DNA from: Chloroflexia bacterium | GTDB lineage: Bacteria; Chloroflexota; Chloroflexia; Thermomicrobiales; UBA6265 | Length of the DNA stretch: 7,262 nt | Assembly (NCBI GenBank): GCA_013698495.1 | Contig: JACCUV010000238.1 | Span: forward strand, 1-7,262 | Direction of reading: 5' to 3' | Shown here: positions 1 to 6,255 of the stretch, piece by piece | Layout of the letters: each line of letters opens with the position of its first letter | Numbering within the stretch: the stretch's first letter is position 1 | The notes under the pieces: generated by a model | Told to the model about the DNA's origin: nothing | Seen by the model: only the letters and a program-made list of their open reading frames with translations | Databases searched by the model: none | Position numbers and translations under genes: made by a program

Positions 1-14
1 GCTTGATAAATCTC

Positions 15-46
15 CAACTGGTAGTGGCCGGTCTTGTGCCGGCCAA
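15..46 (-). repeat. Copy A of a 32-base interspersed hairpin repeat
   Basis: Read on the minus strand, these 32 bases match 3759-3790 on the plus strand at 30 of 32 positions; the differences are at 26 and 37 here, against 3779 and 3768 there. The element contains a 7-bp stem (TGGCCGG at 25-31 with CCGGCCA at 39-45, 7-base loop). It lies in the 98 bases before the carboxypeptidase start. Similarity fades outside the 32 bases. It resembles a small intergenic REP-like element or a terminator-like structure; there is no T-run after the stem to support intrinsic termination. The repeat is seen directly; its class is inference. Confidence 0.75.
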
Positions 47-98
47 ATGATTAGGGTAAACCCGATGCCCCCCAGTGCAACTCAATGCGGGAGAACTC

Positions 99-1574
99 AT
101 GCCTGAAGACAATATCAAAACAACCAAAGACACTGCCGACGCCGCCGACAAGCCAAAACCGGTCGACACACCCCTGCCGGAACCGGTCGTGCGCCAACAC
201 AAGGTGAAACTCGGCGGCAAGACAGTCGCTTACACCACGACCGCCGGTCAACTCCCGATAAAGAATGACAAGGGCGAAACCGAGGCCAATCTCTACTTCA
301 CCGCCAACACCCTCGACGACCCGAAAGTCGGCGCTCGTCGCCCTCTCACTTTCAGCTTCAACGGCGGCCCCGGATCGGCTTCGGTCTGGCTGCACATGGG
401 TGGACTTGCGCCCCGGCGCGTGGAGATGCTCGACGACGGCGCGATGCCGCGCCCACCCTACAAGGTCATCGACAATGAGTTCTCGTGGATCGAATCGACC
501 GATCTCGTCTTCATCGACCCGGTCGACACCGGTTACAGCCGGGCCACGAGCGAAGAATTCGCGACGAAGGCCAAGGACACCAAGGGCGATCTCGAATCGG
601 TCGGCGAGTTCATTCGGCTGTATCTCTCACGCTACCAGCGGTGGACGTCGCCGCTATTTCTCGCGGGCGAAAGCTACGGCACGTACCGCTCGGCCGGTCT
701 CACTGGGTTCCTGGCCGACAAGGGGATCATTTTCAACGGGATTATCCTGATTTCGAGCATTCTCAACATGCAAACGGCCCGCTTCCAGGTCGGGAACGAC
801 CTGCCGTATCAACTCTTCCTGCCCACCTACGCCGCAACCGCCTGGTATCACGGCAAGGTCTCCACTCGACACAAGAAAATGGACGTGCGCACCTACCTTG
901 ACGAGGTCGAAGCCTGGACCGAAGAAACCTACGTCCCGGCCCTCTCGCTGGGCGACCGGCTCGACACCAGCGGACGCGCCGAGGTCCTGAACGGACTGGT
1001 GGCCTACACCGGACTCTCGCGGGAGTATCTCGATCTCGCCAATTTGCGCGTCAATATCCAGGCATTCCGCAAGGAATTGCTCAAGTCCGATCACCTGACT
1101 GTGGGACGCATCGACAGCCGCTACACGGGCAAGGATCGCTCGGGCGTCTCCGAGAAGCCGGATTACGACCCCAGCCTGAACGTGATCTGGCCACCATTCA
1201 CCACCACCCTCAACCAATATTTCCGCGCCGAACTCGGGTACGAAAACGACACTGAGTATCACATCCTGCGCAGTCTCGAATGGACGTATGGGGATGCGAA
1301 GGACGGCTACTCGGACACCAGCGGCCACCTGCGCGAGGCGATGGCCAAGAACCCCTACATGATGGTCTACGTCGCATCGGGGTACTACGACCTCGCTACG
1401 CCGTATTACGCCACGCTCTACACCTTGAACCATATGGGTCTCGATGCCGATGCCCACAGCCGTCTGACCCTCGAAGAGTTCCCGGTCGGTCACATGGTCT
1501 ACGTCGAAAAGGGCGCCCTGAAAAAGCTTCAGGGCGACATCGCCACATTCATCAAACGGGCCGTCGAGGGGTAG
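99..1574 (+). CDS. Serine carboxypeptidase, peptidase family S10
   Basis: A 491-residue alpha/beta-hydrolase-fold protein of the S10 (carboxypeptidase Y / cathepsin A-like) family, which removes C-terminal residues from peptides. The signature elements are intact: NGGPGSAS at 88-95 (oxyanion-hole region), a DPVDTGYS segment at 140-147, the nucleophile motif GESYG at 190-194 (Ser192), Asp431 in SGYYDLATPY, and His465 in the GHM motif. Length suits the family. I chose ATG 99 over the in-frame GTG at 75 because GGGAG at 89-93 sits 5 bases before it. The N-terminus is hydrophilic (K/D/T/P-rich for about 35 residues) with no signal peptide or membrane segment, so the product looks cytoplasmic, unlike the secreted or vacuolar eukaryotic members. 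A 118-base gap separates it from the next gene, so cotranscription is uncertain. The family call is firm; the substrate is unknown. Confidence 0.93.
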   Translation: MPEDNIKTTKDTADAADKPKPVDTPLPEPVVRQHKVKLGGKTVAYTTTAGQLPIKNDKGETEANLYFTANTLDDPKVGARRPLTFSFNGGPGSASVWLHMGGLAPRRVEMLDDGAMPRPPYKVIDNEFSWIESTDLVFIDPVDTGYSRATSEEFATKAKDTKGDLESVGEFIRLYLSRYQRWTSPLFLAGESYGTYRSAGLTGFLADKGIIFNGIILISSILNMQTARFQVGNDLPYQLFLPTYAATAWYHGKVSTRHKKMDVRTYLDEVEAWTEETYVPALSLGDRLDTSGRAEVLNGLVAYTGLSREYLDLANLRVNIQAFRKELLKSDHLTVGRIDSRYTGKDRSGVSEKPDYDPSLNVIWPPFTTTLNQYFRAELGYENDTEYHILRSLEWTYGDAKDGYSDTSGHLREAMAKNPYMMVYVASGYYDLATPYYATLYTLNHMGLDADAHSRLTLEEFPVGHMVYVEKGALKKLQGDIATFIKRAVEG

Positions 1575-1692
1575 CGGTCCCCTGCGCCCCTGGCAGGATG
1601 ACCGATAGGCATCGACCTCGGATCGAGGCGACAATGGAGTCAACGGCGCGCAAGAGCAGCGCCTCGGATGCGGAAGTGGAGTCTCGGAAACA

Positions 1693-2499
1693 GTGGCGGA
1701 TCGTCAAACGGAAGCAATCCTGCGCAAACCTCATGTCGAGGCGCGCGATCTCGACCGGATCGCCGATCTCGTCCGCGCCAGCGAGCGGATGTCCGTGTTC
1801 ACCGGGGCCGGCATCAGCACCGAATCGGGCATCCCCGACTACCGCGGACCAAACGGCGTCTGGGCTCAGCAAGCCATCCCGCACATCGATACGATCCGCA
1901 CCGATCGAGCCGCCCGAATCGAGCACTGGCAAGAACGACGCCGCCGCTACCCGGAAATGCTGGCCAGGGTTCCGAATGCCGGTCACGAGGCGCTCGCCCG
2001 CTTCGAAGCGGCGGGCCGCTTGCTCGCGATCGTCACCCAGAACATCGATGGCCTGCACCAGAAAGCCGGCAACAGCGACGACCGCGTGATCGAACTCCAT
2101 GGCGCCACCCATCTTCTCCGTTGCACACAATGCGATCGGATCTGGAGCGGACTCGAAATCCAGCGGCGTCTGGAAGCAGGAGAGGAAGACCCACGCTGTC
2201 TGGCGTGCGGCGGGGTGTTGCGGACCGGAACCGTGCTCTTCGGCGAACCGCTCCCCGAACGTGCTCTGAGACAGGCCCATGCCGTGGCTAAAACCACCGA
2301 TCTGATGCTCGTGGTCGGGAGTTCGCTGGTGGTCAATCCGGCCGCGCGGCTGCCCGCGCTGGCCAAGGAACACGGCGCGCGGTTGGTGATTGTCAACCTC
2401 TCGCCAACGCCGCTCGACGACATCGCCGATATCCGGATCGAGGCCGGCGCCGGCGAGGTCCTCTCCGGCGTCGCCCGCCGCGTGTTCGCGGAGGAGTGA
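1693..2499 (+). CDS. Sir2-family NAD+-dependent protein deacylase (sirtuin)
   Basis: A 268-residue sirtuin that should use NAD+ to remove acyl groups from lysine, giving nicotinamide and O-acyl-ADP-ribose. The core motifs occur in order: GAGIS at 38-42 followed by ESGIPDYRG (44-52) for NAD+ binding, TQNIDGLH at 115-122, catalytic His136 in the HG pair, a four-cysteine zinc site (C144, C147, C169, C172), FGE at 183-185, GSSLVVNP at 209-216 and the late Asn235 strand. It is essentially catalytic core only, with about 30 residues before the Rossmann motif. The start is GTG 1693 with GGAG at 1678-1681, an 11-base spacing that is long; no in-frame ATG precedes the core, and the next Met (residue 33) is too close to the NAD+ motif. 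The next gene begins 7 bases after the stop, so the two are very likely cotranscribed. Which acyl group is removed cannot be read from the sequence. Confidence 0.93.
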   Translation: MADRQTEAILRKPHVEARDLDRIADLVRASERMSVFTGAGISTESGIPDYRGPNGVWAQQAIPHIDTIRTDRAARIEHWQERRRRYPEMLARVPNAGHEALARFEAAGRLLAIVTQNIDGLHQKAGNSDDRVIELHGATHLLRCTQCDRIWSGLEIQRRLEAGEEDPRCLACGGVLRTGTVLFGEPLPERALRQAHAVAKTTDLMLVVGSSLVVNPAARLPALAKEHGARLVIVNLSPTPLDDIADIRIEAGAGEVLSGVARRVFAEE

Positions 2500-2506
2500 G
2501 TCCCGA

Positions 2507-2992
2507 ATGCCTTTCATCCCGGACCGTGATGTCAATCAGGGCACGGCGGCCATCGATCACAACTGTTTTGGCTGCGGTCGGCTCAATGTGCACGGGTTGC
2601 ACCTGGAGTTGGTCCCCGATCCCGATGGCGACGGCGTGCTGACGAAGTTCGTGCCATCCGCGCGGACCGAGGGCTACACCGGCATGGTCCACGGCGGCAT
2701 CGTCACCACCGTGCTCGACGAAGTCATGGCCTGGTCGCTGTACCGCCACGGCATCTGGGCAGTCACCGGACAATTGACCACCCGCTACCGCAAACCGCTT
2801 GTCCTGGGCGAGTGCACCATGGCGCGTGGCTTCCTGGTGCACGATCGCGGTCGCGGCATCGAGATGCGGGGCGAGATTCGCCGCGACGTCGATGGCCAGC
2901 TCCTCGCCGACGCCACCGCGATCTTCATCCGTGTTCCCGACACCCAAGCCGGTGAGTGGCAAGCACGCTATGGTTCACTCGAACGGTCGTGA
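2507..2992 (+). CDS. PaaI-type hotdog-fold thioesterase
   Basis: A 161-residue single hotdog domain of the PaaI/acyl-CoA thioesterase superfamily, which typically hydrolyses acyl-CoA thioesters as dimers or tetramers. An N-terminal CFGCG element (Cys20, Cys23) followed by N27 and GL (30-31) is common in this subgroup. The central helix carries HGG at 62-64 and Asp71-Glu72 in the LDEVMAW segment, where the catalytic acid normally lies. The strands around TTRYRKPL (91-98) fit the usual second half of the fold. The frame stays open upstream to 2390, but ATG 2507 is preferred: GGAGGAG at 2490-2496 lies 10 bases before it and the earlier part overlaps the sirtuin. It is the second gene of the sirtuin operon. 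A thioesterase beside a deacylase suggests shared acyl-group metabolism, but that is inference and the physiological thioester is unknown. Confidence 0.88.
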   Translation: MPFIPDRDVNQGTAAIDHNCFGCGRLNVHGLHLELVPDPDGDGVLTKFVPSARTEGYTGMVHGGIVTTVLDEVMAWSLYRHGIWAVTGQLTTRYRKPLVLGECTMARGFLVHDRGRGIEMRGEIRRDVDGQLLADATAIFIRVPDTQAGEWQARYGSLERS

Positions 2993-3017
2993 TCGCACGG
3001 AGTCGGAGGCGCAAAGG

Positions 3018-3503
3018 ATGAACGTGTACCTGGGTGGACCGATGTTCGTCTCCGCCGAAGTTCGCTACAACCTGTGGCTCGCGGGCGCGTTGCGGGAACA
3101 CGGATTCGATGTCTACTGCCCAAACGAGAGCGAACCCATCAACGACAAGTTGCGAAACGACATCACCGCCCGCAAAATCTACGACGCCGATCTTGCCGCC
3201 CTGGAGTGGGCCAATGTCTACGTCTGCCAGGTAAGCGAGGATTCCGGCACGAATTGGGAAGCGGGATTCATGGATTGCCTGAACAAGCGGGTTGATCCGA
3301 CTCGCTACCTCGGCGTCCTCGGCCTGGCCACCGATATTCGACTGCAACAGCAACCCGATCCCGCCCGCGGCGGCATCGAGAACCAGGCGTTCTACGTCAA
3401 CTCGTTCATTGTTGGCGGCCTCCAGAGCTCGCTCGGCGTGGTCTACACCGAGGACGAACTGATCGCCCGCCTTCAAGCGATTCAACAGTCGGCAAGCCTG
3501 TAG
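3018..3503 (+). CDS. Nucleoside 2-deoxyribosyltransferase-like protein
   Basis: A 161-residue protein with the marks of the nucleoside 2-deoxyribosyltransferase (NDT) family, which cleaves the N-glycosidic bond of (deoxy)nucleosides and can move the sugar to another base. It opens with the strand-loop YLGGPMF (4-10), has acidic Asp56 and Asp58 before a hydrophobic strand (ANVYVC, 65-70), then the glycine-rich DSGTNWEAG (75-83), where Glu81 aligns with the family's catalytic glutamate. A C-terminal segment with Asn122 and Asn128 resembles the region that completes a neighbouring subunit's active site. ATG 3018 is chosen over an upstream open frame (2799) because GGAGG at 3005-3009 sits 8 bases before it. 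It is the last gene of the sirtuin-thioesterase set, 25 bases after the thioesterase. Members of this fold include hydrolases acting on nucleotides, so transferase versus hydrolase activity is open. NAD+-related chemistry is conceivable but unsupported. Confidence 0.82.
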   Translation: MNVYLGGPMFVSAEVRYNLWLAGALREHGFDVYCPNESEPINDKLRNDITARKIYDADLAALEWANVYVCQVSEDSGTNWEAGFMDCLNKRVDPTRYLGVLGLATDIRLQQQPDPARGGIENQAFYVNSFIVGGLQSSLGVVYTEDELIARLQAIQQSASL

Positions 3504-3758
3504 GACGGAGGGAGCGCGGGAATTGTTGACCCTCATCGATGTTGGAAGCGGGTTGTCGTTCTGGCGCAGGCGAAACCCACGAGCGACCGGCGATTGGCGA
3601 TGCCACCGACAGTGAGACGGGCGGACAGACCTGTATCGCGACCGGCTCGATTCGGTATGCAAGCGGCCGTCCGCCTCTACGACCGATGACGCGAGGTTTG
3701 CGTTGGTTGGACGCTAAGCAAACGCGCACCTTTTTGACCGTAATTCGTCCCGCATTCA

Positions 3759-3790
3759 TTGGCCGGCGCAAGACCGGCAACTACCAGTTG
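3759..3790 (+). repeat. Copy B of the 32-base interspersed hairpin repeat
   Basis: This matches the reverse complement of 15-46 at 30 of 32 bases. In this copy two stems are possible: GCCGG (3762-3766) with CCGGC (3774-3778), and CAACT (3778-3782) with AGTTG (3786-3790) around a 3-base loop; the second is weaker in copy A because of the substitution at 3779/26. The two copies face in opposite directions about 3.7 kb apart and enclose four genes. It sits between convergent genes, a usual place for REP-like elements. Confidence 0.75.
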
Positions 3791-3858
3791 AGCGCCCGTA
3801 TTGAGTCGTCCGGGCTAGAGCGGGTGTCACAAAGGTTGACGATCTTGGCGGAAGACGG

Positions 3859-3894
3859 GCGGAGCAAGCTCCGCAGCCCTACCAAGACGGTAGG
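3859..3894. repeat. Double-hairpin element (REP-like or convergent terminator)
   Basis: Two perfect stems lie four bases apart: GCGGAG (3859-3864) with CTCCGC (3869-3874) around CAAG, and CCTACC (3878-3883) with GGTAGG (3889-3894) around AAGAC. It lies just past the 3' end of the minus-strand gene (stop at 3918). Two neighbouring hairpins with short loops are typical of REP-like elements in GC-rich genomes. Without a T-run it is not a canonical intrinsic terminator. No second copy is visible in this window, so calling it a repeat rests on structure alone. Confidence 0.5.
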
Positions 3895-3917
3895 TGCCAA
3901 CCATTTCGCGATCCGGG

Positions 3918-4661
3918 CTAACGTTCGTTTTCCAGCGCTTTGGCCGTGTGCTGTTGGGCAGTCGCCACCAGCAGATTGAGCGCGCGCAACAGGTTGCCGA
4001 TCGACTGGTCGTCGAGCAGGTACAGCGCGAGTTCGGTTTCGTCTTCGGTGAATTCGAGCAGATCGTCAATCCCCCCTTCATCGGGAATGTCGGATTGACT
4101 CGCGATCTGGACCGCGCTCAACCAATCCGAGGCGTGCGCATTCGCGGCGCGCAGCATTCGCAGCAACTCCTGGGCCAGTTCGCCGCGAATCCGGTCAGAT
4201 TCTTCACGCCCGATGAACTCCTCTGGCGCTGACCCCGGCGCGTCAGACGCCTCCGACTCGCCGGCAAGCGCTCGGTACGTGCCGGGAGTGGTGGCCAGGA
4301 TGAAGCCAAAATCGCCGGTTTCAGCGTGCGCCACCGACCGTGGTCCAGGGGTGGATCGTTCGGCGGCTTTTTGCAGTGTGGCCAGGCCCAGGTCGAAGTT
4401 TTCCTTGCCGGTGCGGCCATCGCCGCCGCGCTCTTCCAGCACATAAGCGTAGACCATGAACGCGGCCGGCCCAACCGACGAGTCGAGATGGATCGTGTAA
4501 ATCGAGGCATTGGCGTCGCGCTTGATCGGGGAGAGGTCGCTTGCCAGATAGTCCGGCGAGTCGGTGATGCCGAGCACTTCGCCGATGAAGACCGCCGCCC
4601 CATGCCGAATCGGATCCTGATGGGGACTGTTTCTGGACCCGGCGCCGTACGATTCCGTCAT
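3918..4661 (-). CDS. Hypothetical protein, 247 residues
   Basis: I do not recognise this protein. Start ATG 4661 has GAGGA (complement of 4668-4672) 6 bases upstream, which supports the frame. Residues 18-125 look like a folded alpha/beta segment (AAVFIGEVLGI, ASIYTIHLD, AAFMVYAYVLEERG, then FGFILATTPGTYR). Residues 131-150 form a Glu/Ser/Ala/Pro-rich linker. Residues 151-247 look mostly helical and acidic, ending in a leucine-rich stretch (LLRALNLLVA, 224-233). There is no signal peptide and no clear membrane helix. The two-part build with an acidic linker suggests two domains joined flexibly. It is transcribed divergently from the cytidine deaminase and convergently with the sirtuin operon, so no functional link is implied by strand. 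Composition matches its neighbours. Coding status is fairly sure; function is unknown. Confidence 0.72.
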   Translation of the reverse strand: MTESYGAGSRNSPHQDPIRHGAAVFIGEVLGITDSPDYLASDLSPIKRDANASIYTIHLDSSVGPAAFMVYAYVLEERGGDGRTGKENFDLGLATLQKAAERSTPGPRSVAHAETGDFGFILATTPGTYRALAGESEASDAPGSAPEEFIGREESDRIRGELAQELLRMLRAANAHASDWLSAVQIASQSDIPDEGGIDDLLEFTEDETELALYLLDDQSIGNLLRALNLLVATAQQHTAKALENER

Positions 4662-4725
4662 TCTCTATCCTCGCGGGTTGGCGAACCTGGACCGGGATTC
4701 CGGTGGGACAATCCACAGTCCAATG

Positions 4726-4756
4726 TTGGCAATGCGCCGTGCTCCATGCAGAATAC
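4726..4756 (+). promoter_or_regulatory. Weak candidate promoter for cytidine deaminase
   Basis: In the 163-base intergenic region between the divergent genes, TTGGCA (4726-4731) is followed after 17 bases by CAGAAT (4749-4754), a poor sigma70-like pair on the plus strand. An inverted repeat CATGC/GCATG flanks the -10 area (about 4745-4763). Both are short enough to occur by chance in a GC-rich genome. Confidence 0.2.
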
Positions 4757-4824
4757 CAGCATGCAGGCGCCATCCGTGACGCAAAAAGGGGTTGCGCTGA
4801 CCGTGCGAGAAGGGGAAATTGGCG

Positions 4825-5295
4825 ATGACTGCCGCTGACTCGAACGCCGTCGCCGCCGCGTTGACGGAGGAAAAGAAGGCGCTCTTGATTGCCGCGGCCC
4901 GCGCCGCCGCCGCGAACGCCTACGTCCCGTACTCCGGCTTTCCGGTGGGAGCCGCCGCGCTCACGGAGAGTGGGGATATCGTCAGCGGCGTCAACATCGA
5001 GAATGCCAGTTACGGTTTGACCAATTGCGGGGAACGCGTGGCGATCCAGTCGGCGGCGGCTCGTGGTCATCGGGTCATCCTCGCTGTCGCGATCTCGGCG
5101 CCAAAAGCGGCTGGCGCTACCCCGTGCGGCGCCTGTCGCCAGGTCATGAACGAGTTCAAACCCGTCGATCGGGAGATGTACATCCTCCTGGACAATGTCG
5201 ATTCGGTGGAAGAAATTCGACTTTCCGATCTCTTGCCCCGTGCATTCGGTCCCCGGGATCTTGCGCTTGCGGGCGATAGGCATGAAAATATGTAA
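4825..5295 (+). CDS. cdd: Cytidine deaminase, small tetrameric type
   Basis: A 156-residue zinc enzyme that deaminates cytidine and deoxycytidine to (deoxy)uridine in pyrimidine salvage. The hallmarks are YVPYSGFPVG (33-42), the NIEN substrate segment (57-60), the first zinc ligand Cys68 with catalytic Glu70 in NCGER (67-71), the second zinc motif PCGACRQ with Cys101 and Cys104, and the late FGPRDL element (141-146). Three cysteine ligands and the short length indicate the tetrameric class. ATG 4825 is preferred to an in-frame TTG at 4819, with AAGGGG at 4810-4815 nine bases upstream. The first 12 residues and an Ala-rich helix (22-31) extend slightly beyond the minimal family core. The first motif has NCGER where many members have NCAER, a mild variation. 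The neighbouring minus-strand gene is divergent and the next plus-strand gene is mobile-element-like, so it appears to be a single transcription unit. Confidence 0.95.
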   Translation: MTAADSNAVAAALTEEKKALLIAAARAAAANAYVPYSGFPVGAAALTESGDIVSGVNIENASYGLTNCGERVAIQSAAARGHRVILAVAISAPKAAGATPCGACRQVMNEFKPVDREMYILLDNVDSVEEIRLSDLLPRAFGPRDLALAGDRHENM

Positions 5296-5297
5296 AC

Positions 5298-5313
5298 CCT
5301 TCCGCAAGGAAGG
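5298..5313 (+). terminator. Tetraloop hairpin just after cytidine deaminase
   Basis: A perfect 6-bp stem, CCTTCC (5298-5303) with GGAAGG (5308-5313), closes a GCAA loop of the stable GNRA type, two bases after the stop codon. No T-run follows, so it may protect the mRNA 3' end or act as a weak terminator rather than a strong intrinsic one. Confidence 0.4.
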
Positions 5314-5338
5314 AGAATGCGAACGACAGCCGCTGTCA

Positions 5339-5359
5339 GGGGTCTTGGGTCCTGGGTCC
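5339..5359 (+). repeat. Short tandem repeat, 7-base unit, three copies
   Basis: Units lie at 5339-5345 (imperfect, GGGGTCT), 5346-5352 and 5353-5359 (both TGGGTCC). Just upstream is a 13-base palindrome, GACAGC-C-GCTGTC (5325-5337). Both lie in the non-coding stretch before the IS630-type ORF; no role is evident. Confidence 0.5.
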
Positions 5360-5456
5360 TCATCTTGTCAGCCATCCGCGAGTGGTGTGCTCGTCCGATG
5401 GCGACGCCTTTTGAGCCACCGAAGGAAACGAGTGGCGAATCCAGGGAGAGACAGCC

Positions 5457-5921
5457 ATGCGAGGTCGTCCATTGATCGTCGAGTGGTCCGAGTCACCGGA
5501 AATCCTTAAGTCCTTGGTCGAGCGCGAGCGCAATGGGCATCGCCGGGCGCGACTCCAGGCATTTCACTTGCTTCGCGGCGGAGCGTCGATTGGAGAGGCC
5601 GGTCGCGCCGTCGGCGTCGATTACCGCACCGTGCAGCGTTGGGTTTCGTGGTACCGCAAAGGCGGGCTGGAATCCGTGCTCATGCGCACACCGGGACACG
5701 CCGCGCCGGGTAGGCCATCGCGCCTGACCGAGGCGCAAATCGCCGATCTCGTCGCGCGTTCGTTGAGCGGCCAGTTCCGGACCGTGAGCGAGGCTGTGCT
5801 GTGGTCTGAGGCAGAGTTTGGCGTCAAGTACACGTACACGGGGATGTACGCGCTGCTCGGCCGTCGCGGCGGGACGAATCGCGACCCGATTTCACTGCCA
5901 TCGGACTTGCCTCAGGAGTGA
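5457..5921 (+). CDS. IS630-type transposase helix-turn-helix ORF without DDE domain
   Basis: A 154-residue protein matching the DNA-binding N-terminal half of IS630-type transposases. Residues 28-75 form a homeodomain-like helix-turn-helix (ASIGEAGRAVGV turn, then DYRTVQRWVSWYRKGG), followed by a GRPSRL linker (85-90) and a winged-helix part (91-135) ending in YTYTGMYALLGR. IS630 enzymes continue from here into a DDE catalytic domain of roughly 150-200 residues. Here the reading frame ends 18 residues later in an unrelated-looking tail (residues 137-154). The start is ATG 5457 with AGGGAG at 5443-5448, 8 bases upstream. The stop overlaps an ATG at 5921 in TGATG, the arrangement expected for a two-ORF insertion sequence, but that second frame closes after 17 codons (5921-5974). 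I see no terminal inverted repeats. It is probably a remnant, though a free-standing DNA-binding protein of this type is possible. Confidence 0.75.
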   Translation: MRGRPLIVEWSESPEILKSLVERERNGHRRARLQAFHLLRGGASIGEAGRAVGVDYRTVQRWVSWYRKGGLESVLMRTPGHAAPGRPSRLTEAQIADLVARSLSGQFRTVSEAVLWSEAEFGVKYTYTGMYALLGRRGGTNRDPISLPSDLPQE

Positions 5922-6142
5922 TGGCGACCGCCAACCGCGGAGGAAGGCGCCAGTCCCGTGTCGTTGGTCGTTGATGTTTCCGCCATTCGCGCGGTGGTAG
6001 GCGCCCGGTTTCGCTGTCGGCATCGTCAGCGGCTGGATCGCCCTTGGGTGAACGGCTCGATTGGGGCGGCGCACTTGCCGAACGGGCTAGCCATGCCGTA
6101 GTCGCCTGCGACAACGCTGTCGATAAGTACGACAACACGCCT

Positions 6143-6165
6143 GAAAACGTCGATCTGCCGTTTTC
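6143..6165. repeat. Inverted repeat, 7-bp arms
   Basis: GAAAACG (6143-6149) pairs perfectly with CGTTTTC (6159-6165) around a 9-base spacer. The arms are A/T-rich against a GC-rich background. It is too weak for a terminator stem but could be a protein-binding or mobile-element end site. Confidence 0.4.
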
Positions 6166-6216
6166 GAGTGCAAAAAGACAAAAAGCCCAAAACTCCCGTG
6201 GTTGCGGGGAAACCCA

Positions 6217-6246
6217 TTGCGGAAGCGCTCCGCGGAAACTCCGCAA
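6217..6246. repeat. Nested inverted repeats built on GCGGA/TCCGC
   Basis: TTGCGGA (6217-6223) pairs with TCCGCAA (6240-6246). Within it lie two alternative smaller hairpins: GCGGA/TCCGC at 6219-6223 with 6229-6233, and at 6232-6236 with 6240-6244. The same 5-base word occurs four times in alternating orientation in 30 bases. It is downstream of the minus-strand cassette and may end its transcript; no T-run is present. Confidence 0.5.
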
Positions 6247-6255
6247 GAAGTATGC

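Larger units (their letters stand above)
3504..3917. other. Non-coding gap of 414 bases with two hairpin repeats
   Basis: No frame here gives a protein with recognisable composition or a good start. An open frame from 3539 runs through both repeats and into the reverse of the minus-strand gene, which argues against it. The gap lies between convergent genes (the deoxyribosyltransferase-like gene on plus and the 3918-4661 gene on minus) and carries the two repeats annotated separately. I see no classic GC-stem plus T-run terminator for either gene, so the hairpins may serve that purpose. Confidence 0.6.

Noticed and set aside
1616..1628. Short inverted repeat CCTCG-GAT-CGAGG between the carboxypeptidase and sirtuin genes
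   Set aside because: Five-bp arms are expected by chance in GC-rich sequence, there is no T-run, and it lies too far from any promoter-like pair to interpret.
654..1643. Minus-strand open frame opposite the carboxypeptidase
   Set aside because: It lies antisense to a gene with intact catalytic motifs; the long frame follows from high GC in third positions.
1693..3503. Sirtuin and deoxyribosyltransferase-like genes as an antiphage NAD+-depletion system
   Set aside because: The sirtuin is a core-length deacylase with an intact zinc site and no fused effector or sensor domain, and its partner is a thioesterase; this looks metabolic rather than defensive.
3539..3979. Plus-strand open frame of 146 codons in the gap after the deoxyribosyltransferase-like gene
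   Set aside because: It runs through both hairpin repeats and into the antisense of the minus-strand gene, and its composition is not protein-like.
4321..5307. Minus-strand open frame of 328 codons opposite cytidine deaminase
   Set aside because: It covers the unmistakable cytidine deaminase gene and part of the 3918-4661 gene in another frame; it is a GC-rich shadow.
5361..5450. Possible structured leader or riboswitch before the IS630-type ORF (GCCAC/GTGGC pairing around a GAAGGAAAC-containing loop)
   Set aside because: I compared it with cobalamin, TPP and c-di-AMP riboswitch patterns from memory and none fits; the stem is only 5 bp.
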